This document shows positions 18,146-28,700 of a DNA stretch of 64,000 bases, piece by piece. Source of the stretch: Methylobacterium nodulans ORS 2060 (GTDB lineage: Bacteria; Pseudomonadota; Alphaproteobacteria; Rhizobiales; Beijerinckiaceae); assembly GCF_000022085.1 (NCBI RefSeq), contig NC_011892.1:248001-312000 (forward strand), read 5' to 3'. The translations under genes were made by a program, and so were the position numbers. The notes under the pieces are model-generated. The model was not told the origin of the DNA and ran no database searches. It saw only the letters and a list, made by a program, of their open reading frames with translations. Numbering within the stretch: the stretch's first letter is position 1; every line of letters begins with the position of its first letter.

Positions 18146-18751
18146 ATGCGCGTGAGTCGCGTTCAGGCCGAGAAAAACCGGCAAACCGTGATCGATGTCG
18201 CCAGCCGCCTTTTTCGGGAGCACGGCTTTGACGGCATCGGCCTCAAGGGCCTGATGGAGGGGGCCGGGCTGACCCAAGGCGGGTTTTATAAGCAGTTCGC
18301 CTCAAAGGAGGATTTGGCTGCACAGGCGTCCAAGCGGGCGTTGGAGAGCGCCTTCGCCCGATGGGAAGCCGCAGCTGCTTCAAACCCAACAGACCCGCTT
18401 GGCGCGGCGGTCGCGTTCTACCTCAGCATGGAACATCGAGAAGAGAAGATGGACGGCTGCCCGGTCGTTGCGCTCGGCTCGGATGCTGCCAGACAAGGCG
18501 TCGACGTAAAGGCGTCATTCGAAGCTGGGATCAGAAAGTACCTCGAGTTGCTCGGTCGTTGGGTTGCCGATACCGACGGCGAAGAGCCCAGCGGTAAGGC
18601 CATGGCCATTCTCTCAACCATGGTCGGTGCGGTCGTCCTCTCGCGGGCCGTCAACGACGAGCATTTGTCGAAGCGGTTCCTGCAGGCGGCCGCCGAGAGC
18701 GTGCTGACGGCGTCGTCTGCCGGCGATGCCCAGTTGGGACCGCGCCAATGA
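18146..18751 (+). CDS. TetR-family transcriptional regulator
   Basis: The 201-residue protein has an N-terminal TetR HTH (about residues 8-55: VIDVASRLFREHGFDGIG, LKGLMEGAGLTQGGFYKQFA) and an alpha-helical ligand-binding domain with a conserved Cys (DGCPVVALGSD, about 105) typical of the AcrR-like group with a TetR_C domain. The ATG at 18146 is preceded by GGAGG; an upstream ATG at 18113 would place translation inside the palindromic operator and is less likely. Position and orientation mark it as local repressor of the efflux operon and of itself. It could respond to electrophiles through the cysteine, which is inference. Confidence 0.85.
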   Translation: MRVSRVQAEKNRQTVIDVASRLFREHGFDGIGLKGLMEGAGLTQGGFYKQFASKEDLAAQASKRALESAFARWEAAAASNPTDPLGAAVAFYLSMEHREEKMDGCPVVALGSDAARQGVDVKASFEAGIRKYLELLGRWVADTDGEEPSGKAMAILSTMVGAVVLSRAVNDEHLSKRFLQAAAESVLTASSAGDAQLGPRQ

Positions 18752-18815
18752 CGGTGTCTCCGGCCGAAGCGCACAGCATAACCCTGCAATCCCTGGGCCC
18801 GGGCAGGAAGCCGTG

Positions 18816-20053
18816 ATGACCGCGTCTTCCGGGCGCCGTGTGACTGGAGGGATTCTGTTCCTGCTCGCCGGCCTGGCTGCGCTCGGCGCACTCGCCACCA
18901 ACATCATCCTTCCTGCCTTTCCGCAGATTGGCGGCGAGCTTGCGATGTCCTCGCGGGAACTTGGTTTCCTGTTGAGCTGCTTCTTCGTTGCCTTCGCTCT
19001 CGGGCAGCTTGCGGTCGGCCCGCTCTCCGATCGCTTCGGCCGAAAACCGCTGGTTCTGGGAGGCCTTGCCGTATTCGCCGCCGGTGGTGTCGTTTGTGCC
19101 CTGGCCGGCACTTTGCCTCTGCTGGTTCTGGGCCGGGTCATTCAGGCGCTGGGGGCTTGCGCGGCCTCAGTCCTGTCGCGCGCCATCGCACCTGAGCTCT
19201 TCGACGGCGAGGCCCTCGGCCGGGCTCTGGCGCTGACCATGATCGCCGGGGCGGCTGCGCCGGGCTTTTCGCCTCTGCTCGGCAGTGTCCTTGCCGGCCT
19301 GTCCGGCTGGCGGATCACCTTCCTTGTCGTTGCGACATTTAGGGTGGTACTCGCTTTGAACTATCTGGGCCGCATTGGCGAAACCCATCCTGTCGGCCGC
19401 AGAACGCCCCTGGCACCTTCGGCCGTGGCATCCGCCTATGGTCGCTTGGCCGCCGATCCTCGCTTCTTGCTGCCCGCGCTTGCGGTGAGCCTCGTCATCG
19501 GCGGGCTTTACAGTTTCTTCGCTGCCGCGCCCGGCGTGCTGATGAATGAACTGGGCCTCTGACCGCCTTCCAGCTCGGATTGTCTTTCGCAACGACGGTT
19601 CTGATCGTCTTCGTGGCGGGGTTTCTCGCACCGCGGCTCGATCATCGCCGGGGTCAGCGTACCGTCAGCGTCGTCGGCCTCATCGCGCTCGCCGGCGGCG
19701 GCGTCATGTTCGCTTTCGCCGCCGCACCTGCCTTCACGACCTTCACCATGGCCATCGCGCTGTATCTGTTCGGCATGGGTTTGATCAATCCGCTCGGCAC
19801 TGCGATTGCGCTCAATCCCTTCTTGCACCAGGCCGGGCTGGCATCCGCGCTGCTCGGTTTCCTGCAGATGGGCTGCGCCGCCATCGGCGCGTCGTTCGCC
19901 AGCGTCCTGCCTTTTCCGCCGCCCGTTTCCCTTGCGGTCGTCCTGACCACGGGTTCGGCGCTTGCCCTTCTGGTCTTTCTTCCGGTTGCGCTGCGCCAGC
20001 CCCGAGCGGAGCCGGACGGCTCTGGCGGCGTACCGGAATCGACAGGAGGATAG
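18816..20053 (+). pseudogene. Bcr/CflA-type MFS drug transporter, frameshifted
   Basis: Two adjacent frames together encode one 12-TM drug:H+ antiporter of the Bcr/CflA type. The first (18816-19562) has TM1-TM7 with the motif GPLSDRFGRKPLVLGG, and ends ...GVLMNELGL-stop. The second (from about 19560 to 20053) continues with TAFQLGLSFATTVLIVFVAG and the remaining TMs. Removing a duplicated CT at 19557-19560 would restore GGC CTG ACC, joining the frames. Either the gene is broken or the sequence has an error there. ATG 18816 follows AGGAAG. The gene lies between the TetR and fabF-like genes, all on the plus strand. Confidence 0.8.
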
Positions 20054-21112
20054 ATGCGTCGGGTTGTGGTCACAGGTCTGGGCGCGGTCACGCCGTTGGC
20101 CGCAGGTGTCGAAGCGTCCTGGTCGCGCCTCCTGGGCGGCCGCTCGGGCATCCGGAGGCTTTCGGACGATGTGGTGGGAGATCTGCCGGCGAAAGTCGGT
20201 GGGGCGGTGCCCTCTGCGGAAGAAGATCCGGACGCCGGTTTCGATCCGGATGCCGTCATGGCGCCGAAGGATCAGCGCAAGGTAGACCGGTTCATTCTCT
20301 TCGCGCTGGCGGCGGCAGAAGAGGCGCTGGCGCAGGCGAATTGGAAGCCCGTCTCGGAAACGGAGCGCCTGCGCACGGCCACGGTCATCGCTTCGGGCAT
20401 CGGCGGGTTCCCAGCCATCACCGAGGCGGTACGTACGGTGGACTCGCGCGGCGTCCGTCGCCTGTCGCCGTTCACGATCCCCTCGTTCCTGGTGAATCTC
20501 GCGGCGGGCCACATCTCGATCCGCCATGGCTTCAAAGGCCCACTGGGCGCGCCGGTGACAGCGTGCGCGGCCGGCATCCAGGCGATCGGCGATGCGGCTC
20601 GTCTTATCCGCGCCAATGAGGCCGACATCGCCGTCTGCGGTGGCACGGAAGCGTGCATGAACATCGTCAGTCTCGGTGGTTTTGCTGCAGCACGCTCTCT
20701 TTCCACTGGCTTCAATGGCACGCCGGCCGAAGCCTCACGGCCATTCGACATGGCGCGGGATGGCTTCGTCATGGGCGAAGGGGCCGGAATCCTGGTCATT
20801 GAGGAGTTGAGCCATGCGCTGGCACGCGGCGCAAAGCCGTTCGCCGAGCTCGTCGGCTACGGCACGACGGCGGATGCGCATCACGTCACGTCCGGTCCCG
20901 AGGATGGCGACGGGGCGCGCCGGGCCATGCAGATCGCGATCGCCCAGGCCGGGATTTCGCCGGGCGAGGTTCGTCATCTGAATGCGCATGCGACCTCCAC
21001 GCCGGTCGGCGATCTCGGGGAACTCGAAGCGATCAAACGGGTCTTCGGCGCCGATTCCTCGATAGCTGTCAGCGCAACGAAGTCGGCGACCGGACACCTG
21101 CTCGGCTCTGCC
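20054..21112 (+). pseudogene. beta-ketoacyl-ACP synthase II (FabF-like), 3' end lost
   Basis: The first 353 codons encode a FabF-type condensing enzyme of fatty-acid elongation. Cys171 (VTACAAGIQ), His312 (NAHATSTPVGD), and Lys343/His348 (SATKSATGHLLG) form the catalytic set. FabF proteins are about 410-420 residues, so roughly 65 residues are missing. After GHLLGSA the frame continues to 21262 as an Arg/Ser-rich tail with no similarity, marking a junction near 21112. The start at 20054 follows GGAGG and abuts the MFS stop. An isolated copy next to efflux genes is more likely an accessory KAS than the housekeeping fabF. Confidence 0.8.
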
Positions 21113-21254
21113 CGATCACCATCGGCATCACCCAGCCGACCGTCAGCCCGACGCGGGGTATCCAGAGGCCAAGCGCGTCCATCTGCCGGACCACCCTGCG
21201 GACGGGGTTGTTGGCGCGCCGCACGTCGAGCAAGGCCGCGTCGGGGGTGGCACG
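21110..21254 (-). pseudogene. 5' fragment of a membrane-protein ORF cut at the junction
   Basis: On the minus strand, in the frame that follows the stop at 21255-21257, the bases encode a plausible protein start (ALLDVRRANNPVRRVVRQMD, then ALGLWIPRVGLTVGWVMPM). It stops resembling protein where the fabF-like gene begins on the other strand. It has a basic stretch and one hydrophobic segment. A TTG at about 21237 could be its start. It lies 30 bases after the membrane-protein gene of the adhesin operon, so it was probably the operon's next gene before truncation. The family is not recognised. Confidence 0.35.
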
Positions 21255-21286
21255 TCATTTGAGTTTTCGTGCAACGTCGGCATGGA

Positions 21287-22036
21287 TCAGCTTGTCGAGC
21301 GCAGGATGGAGATGGCGACGCAGCCATTGCCGCTCGGCATGAGCATGGCCTGGCCGCCGGTCGACAGCGCATAGATGGCAATGCCGGAGAGTGGCTGAAG
21401 CGGCTGGCTGCCCTTGGGCAGGAAGGCGGCGGCGGCCTGGCAGTTCTGCGCGAAGGGCACGACGCGCACCATGTCTCCCTCGCAACCCTGCGCGGTGGGC
21501 GCGGCGAAGACGATGCCTGCGGCCGTACCGCTGTAACCGCCCTTGCCTGAAGGGAAGGCCATGCCGACGACACCCTGGACACCATAACGGTCGGCATCGG
21601 CCTTGGCTGTCTGGGTCTGTACCGTGAACTGCGTCCCCTCGGTGAGTGCCTTACCGAGACCGGCATAAGTAGCGGCGCAGGTTTTGACGCCTAACTCGTT
21701 GGCATGGGTCAGGAATAGATCGGCCGGGGCGGTGGCGGCAGCGGCCGGGGTCGCGGCGTTGTCCGGCTGGGCGCGGCGCGGCGCGGGTTGTGGCGCGGCC
21801 TTCGGCTTGCCCGTGACCTGCTGCGCGGCCGTCTCCGCGAAGACGGGGAACTGGTAGAGGCCGAAGCCGCCGCCGGCGAGCAGGATGGCGCAGGTGGTAC
21901 CGTAGAGCAGCGGCCGCAGCCAGCGCCGCCGCGAGGAAGCCGCATCATCCAGCCCGGAGAGCCCGCCGCGGCCATTATCGGTAGCGCGCCGCGCGGTCAT
22001 GATGCGCTCGTGGATGCTCTGCATTTGGTTGGTCAT
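21287..22036 (-). CDS. single-pass membrane protein with periplasmic domain, adhesin operon
   Basis: The 249-residue product is not assigned to a family. It has an N-terminal cytoplasmic part (residues 1-42), one transmembrane segment (about 44-64, LLYGTTCAILLAGGGFGLYQ), an Ala/Pro-rich linker to about 105, and a predicted periplasmic domain with four or more cysteines (VKTCAATYAG, TAQGCEGDMV, AQNCQAAAAF, NGCVAISIL) that could form disulfides. The ribosome site is AGAAAAAGATC before ATG 22036. It follows the IalB-like gene by 59 bases in the same direction, so it probably takes part in surface display or envelope assembly with the adhesin, which is inference from position. Confidence 0.6.
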   Translation of the reverse strand: MTNQMQSIHERIMTARRATDNGRGGLSGLDDAASSRRRWLRPLLYGTTCAILLAGGGFGLYQFPVFAETAAQQVTGKPKAAPQPAPRRAQPDNAATPAAAATAPADLFLTHANELGVKTCAATYAGLGKALTEGTQFTVQTQTAKADADRYGVQGVVGMAFPSGKGGYSGTAAGIVFAAPTAQGCEGDMVRVVPFAQNCQAAAAFLPKGSQPLQPLSGIAIYALSTGGQAMLMPSGNGCVAISILRSTS

Positions 22037-22095
22037 GATCTTTTTCTTTCAAATAGCCGGCCGTCACGATGCCGGCGGGAAGTCGGACCGCGTGC

Positions 22096-22749
22096 TCAGA
22101 TCACCGACAGCGCAGCGGTAAGACCGGCAAGCGGCGCACGGAACGAAACGGCATTGGGCAGCGAGTCGCTGGCATAGGAGACCTGCACGGGACCTCCCTT
22201 CGCGGCGGCGGTGCGCAGGCGCTGGCCGACCGGCAGATAGGCGATGCAGATCTTCGCGTCGCAGCCCTTGATCGGAACGGTGATCGGCGGGGCGCCATCG
22301 GCGAGATCGAGCCCGAGCGTGGCGTTGGGGCCGACACCCGGCGGGATGCGGAGGATAAAGAAGGGCTGGCCCTCCAGCGTGGCGGCAAGCGACCAACTGA
22401 AGACGGTCGCACCGTCCGGGCCGACGATGGTCTGCGAGATGTTGCAGACCTTCTGCTTCTTCTCGAGGTTCTCGTCGCAGATCAGCGTCCAGTTCGGAAA
22501 CGGACGGATGACTCTGCGATATTGGCCGAGCGGCACGTCCGCCGGCAGCGCTACATCGGGGAGCTTCACGCTGAAACCCGGCGTAAGGGTGTAAGATGGC
22601 GCCGGCTGGACGGCTGAGGCCGTCGTCTGGGGGGCAACCGGCACCGCCTTGCGTTTCTGTCCGGCGGCATGTGTGCCGCCGCCGGACAGGCCCGCAAGGA
22701 TCAGGACCAACAATATTACAGCGGCGCGGGTCATGATCCTCACGAACAT
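22096..22749 (-). CDS. invasion-associated locus B (IalB) family protein
   Basis: The 217-residue product has a signal peptide (about residues 1-27, ending GGGTHAAG) and an IalB domain: FPNWTLICDENLEKKQKVC, then a beta-rich region with PPGVGPNATLGLDL, and a C-terminal CDAKICIAYLPVG motif. The paired cysteines are typical of the family. IalB was first described in Bartonella, where it contributes to erythrocyte invasion, and homologues are common in free-living Rhizobiales as periplasmic proteins of unclear role. The start ATG 22749 follows GAGGGGGTGCG and lies 11 bases after the adhesin stop. Its genetic link to a trimeric autotransporter suggests a function in adhesion or adhesin folding. 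Confidence 0.75.
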   Translation of the reverse strand: MFVRIMTRAAVILLVLILAGLSGGGTHAAGQKRKAVPVAPQTTASAVQPAPSYTLTPGFSVKLPDVALPADVPLGQYRRVIRPFPNWTLICDENLEKKQKVCNISQTIVGPDGATVFSWSLAATLEGQPFFILRIPPGVGPNATLGLDLADGAPPITVPIKGCDAKICIAYLPVGQRLRTAAAKGGPVQVSYASDSLPNAVSFRAPLAGLTAALSVI

Positions 22750-22760
22750 CGCACCCCCTC

Positions 22761-25700
22761 TCAGTTGAGGGTGAAGCTCAGGCCCGCGCCCACGCCCCAC
22801 TCGCGGCCCGCAGTCGACGCCGAGAGATTGGCGCGCACCGTCTGGTCATCGTTGGTGTAGCCGACACCCACCGCCAGGGCGCCCTGACCGCGCCAAGCAC
22901 CGCCACCGATCGCCGCGCTCAGCTTGCCGGGACGATCGTCGTAACGGAGCGATGCTGCCGCCAGACCGACCGCGGCCGCCTGCCGGGCTTCCTTCCTCAC
23001 CTCACCGATCTGGCCGCTCAACTGGCCGAACTTGTAGTCGGTATAGGCGTTCGCCACCGAGAGGGTCTGGGCCGACCTGACGTCGGTGTAGGCGTTCGCT
23101 GTCGAGATCGCGTAGGATGTACGGTTGTCGGTGTAAGCGTTTGCCGTCGAGATCGCGTAGGATGTGCGATCATCGGTGTATGTATTCGCCGACGCCAGCG
23201 TGCTCGCGGCGCTCCTCCTGAGCTGCTGGACGTTGACGGCATCGGTGTCGCCGGCGCCGGCCGCCACATTGGAGAGCAGCACCGGCGCATTGGCGTCGCC
23301 GCCCTGGAGCGTGATGGAGTTCTTCCGGTTGCCATTGCCGTCCGTATCGTACTGGACGGCGTTCTTCGTGGCGGCGATGGCGGTCGTGACCTGGCCGCCG
23401 AGGCTCGCGACCTCCTGATTGGTCGCATAGAGCTGCGAGCCGTTGATCGCGTCGGTCGAAGTCGCGTTGACACGACCGGCGGCGACGTTGGTGATCGTCC
23501 GTTCAGCGCCGACCGAGCCGGCCGAGACGGTCGCGGTGGCCGTGCCGGCAACGTTATAGGTGTTGCCGTTCACGGTCATGGTCGACGTCTGGACGGCCTT
23601 CGCCGTCGTGGAGCCGGAACCGAGCGCGACATCGCCCGCATTGCTGGCCGTGGCGTTGGCGCCGAGCGCCACCGCATTGTCGGCCTGGGCCTGGGCGTTG
23701 TTGCCAGTGGCGATGCTGTTCTCGCCGGCGGCGACCGCTGTGGGACCAACCGCTACACTGTTCATCCCGTTCGCCTGGCTGTCGGCCAGCGACGAATTGG
23801 TGTGGAAGTATTTGATGCCGCCGCCATTGCTGATGTTGGCGACCTGTGTGTTCAGCGTCGTCAGGTTACCGTCGACTGCGCCCAGGGCGGAGCCGACATC
23901 GTTGTAGTTGCTCCCCTGGATCGTAAAGGTCGGTGCGCTGACGGTGCCGTCGGAATTGACGGTCGAGCCGCCACCCAGCGCCGTCGCCACGCTCTTCGAC
24001 GTGTTGTACAGTTGCGAACCATTGATGGCGTCGGTCGAGGTAGACGAGACCGTCCCGGCCCTCAGGTTGGTGATCGTCGTGCCGTTCTGGCCGGCCAGCG
24101 AGATCTTGCCCTTGCTGGCGTCGTCATACTTTACCGCACTATCGTTGAGGGTCGCGATGTTCTGCGACACCGCATAGAGCTGCGAGCCGTTCACGGCATC
24201 CGTGGAGGACGACGAAAGGGCACCGGCGGCGACATTGGTAATCTTCTGCGCCGAGCCGGAACCGTGGCTGGCGTCGTAGGCGCCAAGCGACGAGTTCCAC
24301 CGGAGCGCATCGGTTTGGAGCGAGGTGATGTTCTGGTTTGTGGCGTAGAGCTGCGAGCCGTTGACCGCGTCGGTCGAGGCCGCGGACACGGTGCCGGCCG
24401 CGACGCCGGTCAGCGGCTTGCCGCCGGCGTCGATCCCGGCGACCGTCACGCTCGGCCCGCCCGTGATCGCAAAGCCGTTGGCGCCGTAGCTGGTCGTGTT
24501 GGTGCCGTCGGCGACCGTCAGCCCGCTGGTGTCGAGCTTCGCATTGCCGGCCGTGAGGCTGGTGACGCTGAGATCATTGGCGGTGGCGATGGTGACCTCA
24601 GTGCCGCTGCGGGTCACCTTGATGTTCTGGCCGTCGAGGAGCTGCACGGTGTCGCCCGGCTTGACCTGCGAGGCGGTGTCGCCGTTGGCCTGGAGCTGCC
24701 AGCCCTTGTTCGCGGTGACGTCGATCGCCGCCAGCGCATCGCCCACGGTGTTGTAGACGCTGCCGCCGATCGCATAGCTCGGCGCCGTGCCGGTGGCGAC
24801 GTTGGCGCCGCCGCCGAGATAGCTGCTGGTGTTGGAGGCGACGGTCGAGAGGGTCTGGTTGGTCGCATAGAGCTGCGAGCCGTTCACCGCCTCGGTCGAG
24901 GCCGCGGACACGGTGCCGGCCGCCAGGTTGGTCAGCTTCTTGCCGCCGGCGTCGATCCCGGCGACCGTCACGCTCGGCCCGTTCGTGATCGCAAAGCCGT
25001 TGGCGCCGTAGCTGGTCGTGTTGGTGCCGTCGGCGACCGTCAGCCCGCTGGTGTCGAGCTTCGCATTGCCGGTGGTCAGGCTCGTCGCGGTCAGGTCATT
25101 GGCGGTGGCGATGGTGACCTCAGTGCCGCTGCGGGTCACCTTGATGTTCTGGCCGTCGAGGAGCTGCACGGTGTCGCCCGGCTTGACCTGCGAGGCGGTG
25201 TCGCCGTTGGCCTGGAGCTGCCAGCCCTTGCCGGCGGTGGTGTTCACCGCCGCGATCGCGGCGTCGACGGTGTTCTGGCCGGTGCCGCCGACATTGCTCA
25301 TCGTGAGCTGGCCGGTGGTGGTGTAGGCGGCGTTGCCGCCCAGCACCGTCGTCGCCGACTGGCCGAGCGCATAGAGCTGCGAGCCGTTCACCGCCTCGGT
25401 CGAGGCCGCGGACACGGTGCCGGCCGCCAGGTTGGTCAGCTTCTTGCCGCCGGCGTCGATCCCGGCGACCGTCACGCTCGGCCCGTTCGTGATCGCAAAG
25501 CCGTTGGCGCCGTAGCTGGTCGTGTTGGTGCCGTCGGCGACCGTCAGCCCGCTGGTGTCGAGCTTCGCATTGCCGGTGGTCAGGCTCGTCGCGGTCAGGT
25601 CATTGGCGGTGGCGATGGTGACCTCAGTGCCGCTGCGGGTCACCTTGATGTTCTGGCCGTCGAGGAGCTGCACGGTGTCGCCCGGCTTGACCTGCGAGGC

Positions 25701-28700
25701 GGTGTCGCCGTTGGCCTGGAGCTGCCAGCCCTTGTTCGCGGTGACGTCGATCGCCGCCAGCGCGTCGCCCACGGTGTTGTAGACGCTGCCGCCGCCCACA
25801 TTGTAGGTCGGCGCGGACACTATGCCCGTCGTCGAGTTGTACGAGGCCCCACCACCCAGCGCCGTCGCCGTGCTGCTGCCCAGGTTGGTCACCTGCGTGC
25901 CCAACGTCCCCACAGCCTGGTTGGTGGCGTAGAGCTGGCTGCCGTTGATCGCATCGGTGCTGGTGCCGCTGATGCGGCCGGCAGCGACGTTCTGGATCTG
26001 ACGCGGAGCAAAATTGGGGCCCACGCTCACGACGTCGCCATCGGCCGGCGCGGGGCCGGCGAAGGTGTACGTCGTGCCGTTGATGATGGCGCTCGGCGTA
26101 TCGACCGCCGCCGACACCGTGGAGCGATTACCCAGGACAACAGCCCCATCGAGCAGCGTACCCACCGTCACGCCATTGCCCATGACCATGACGTTGGCCG
26201 AGTTGACGGTGTTGAAGTTGCCGATGATGCGGCTGTTGTCCGATCCGGCCGGCAGCGTGTTGTTGTTGCCGAAGATCCCCGACTCGTTGGCGCCCACCGT
26301 GCCGTTGTTGTTGCCCAGCGTGTAGGTGCCGCTGCCGGTGATGGTGGTCGGGTCGCCGATGGCGCCCGAGTTGGTGCCGCTGACCACGTTGCCCGTGCCG
26401 ATGCTGATGGACTGCGCGCCCGTGGCCTGGGCGCCATTACCGATGGCAATCGCGCTGCTGGCACCGGCCAGCGATTGGGTGCCCAAGGCAATCGCATCGC
26501 TGGCGGAGATGTTGCTCCCGGCGAGGTTGCCCAGCGCGATGTTCCTGCTGCCCGTGACCGAGTTGCCGGCCCCAAGACCACCCGCAAAGTTGGCATCGCC
26601 CTTCACAGTGACGCCGGCATTATCGCCGATGCCGCTATTGGACGCGCCGGTCACGCTGGAACCGGCATTGTTGCCCACGCCGACATTGCGGTGGCCGGCC
26701 ACCGTCGAGCTGGCGAACGTGCCCAGGCCGACATTGTTGTTGCCGGTGGTCGTGTAACCGGCCAGTGCGCCTACGCCAACATTGTTGTAGCCGTCGACGA
26801 TTTGGCCGGCTTTCCAGCCCATGGCGACGTTCAACGCGCCCTTTACGCCCTGGCCCGCGACGGCGCCGACAGCCACGTTGTTGCCTGTGACCGCGGCAAA
26901 CACGGGCGACTGGGTGCTGGTGTTGGAGACATTGCTGCCGGCGCCCAGGTTGCCGAGCGCCACGTTGCCCGTGCTGGAAACGCTGTTGCCGACCTGGAAG
27001 CCGATTGCGGTGTTGACGCTCGAACTGTTGTTCTGCCCGGACTGGACACCCATGGCGAGGTTGTCAAAGCCGGTGGATCCCGTGCCGGCCAGGTTGCCGA
27101 TCGAAATCGTGCGATTACCCGACGCCGCGGCGCTCGTACCGATGGCGATGGCGTTGTTCGTGCCGGAGGCGACGGCACTCGCGCCGATGGCAATGGCACT
27201 GGCTCCGGTGGCCGAGGCATCCACGCCGGCCGCCAACGCCTTCGCGCCCGTCGCGCCATTGTTGTTGTAGTTTCCGCCCGCCGTGCCGCCGTCGTTGACG
27301 CTGTAGTAGTGCGTGGTCGCCGCCCCAAGGGCCGATCCCACATTGGTGTAGGTGTTGCCATTGACGGTGTAGGACGGCGCCGAGACCGTGCCCGTCGTCG
27401 CGTTGTACGTGGCCCCGCCGCCCAGCGCGGTCGCCGTGCTGCTGCCCAGGTTGGTCACCTGCGTGCCCAACGTCCCCACAGCCTGGTTGGTCGCAAACAA
27501 CTGCGAGCCGTTGATCGCATCGGTGCTGTTGCCGCTGATGCGGCCGGCGGCGACGTTCTGGATCTGACGCGGAGCCGTGCCGGAGCCTACGCTCACGACG
27601 TCGCCAGCGGCCGGCGCGCCGCCAGCGAAGGGGTACGTCGTGCCCTTGATGGTGGTATTGGGCGTGCCCACGGCCGCGGAGACGGTCGAGCTGTTGCCCA
27701 GCACGACAGCGCCGGAGAGACCGGTGCCCACCGTCACGCCATTGCCCATGACCATGACGTTGGCCGAGTTGACGGTATTGCTGTTGCCGACGATGCGGCT
27801 GTTGTCCGATCCGGCCGGCAGCGTGTTGTTGTTGCCGAAGATCCCCGACTCGTTGGCGCCCACCGTGCCGTTGTTGTTGCCCAGCGTGTAGGTGCCGCTG
27901 CCGGTGATGGTGGTCGGGTCGCCGATGGCGCCGGAGTTCGCTCCGCTAACGACATTGCCCGTGCCGATGCTGATGCTCTGAGAACCCGTGGCCTGGGCGC
28001 CATTACCGATGGCAATGGTGTTCGTATTCGCCGCCGTGGCATTGGTGCCTTGGGCGATCGAGTCGGCGCCCGACGCCGTCGATGCCTTGCCGATCGCGAC
28101 TGCGCCGTTATTTCTGGCTCTCGCGCCCGCGCCGAGTGCCATGGCTCCATCGATCACGCCCGAAACGGGACTTACCGCGGCACCTGAGCCCAGGGCGACG
28201 GCACGCGTGGTACCGTCAGCGGTAGAGGCCGAAGGGCCGATGGCAACGGCTCCGTTTTGCTTCAGGTAGGTGTTCTGGTCCGCCGAGGCTCCGTCACCCA
28301 GCGCCACGCTATTGCTATAGCTGACCGCACCCACGCCGATGGCGATGGCGTTGGTATCCGAACCACCACCCGTTGCGTTCGCGCCACGGCCGATCACGAT
28401 CGAGCCGGCGCCATCGATGCTGGTGCCATCACCCAAGGCGATGGCGTAGGCGCCGTTAACGGAGGCGCCTCGGCCAACCGCGATAGCGGATGTGGCACCG
28501 CCATACACTATGGACTGACCGCCGAAAGCGATGCTGTCCGTCGCCGTTGCCTTTGCGCCGCTAACGGCATTGCTGCCGATGGCGACGGCGCCTGCGCCGG
28601 AAGCCGTGGTGGAGTTGGCGACGGAAAGCGCAGTCGTGCCGTCTCCGCCAGCGCTGCCGATCGACACGGCATTCGCACCACTGGCGACAGCGCTAAAACC

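Noticed and set aside
24342..28018. Repeats considered as a CRISPR array
   Set aside because: The units are hundreds of bases long, in frame and coding for adhesin modules; no short repeat-spacer pattern occurs.
23802..28187. 1461-codon open frame on the plus strand over the adhesin gene
   Set aside because: It is antisense to a certain trimeric autotransporter gene; its product is an Arg/Val/Gly/Ala-rich repeat mirroring the adhesin repeats and matches no family.
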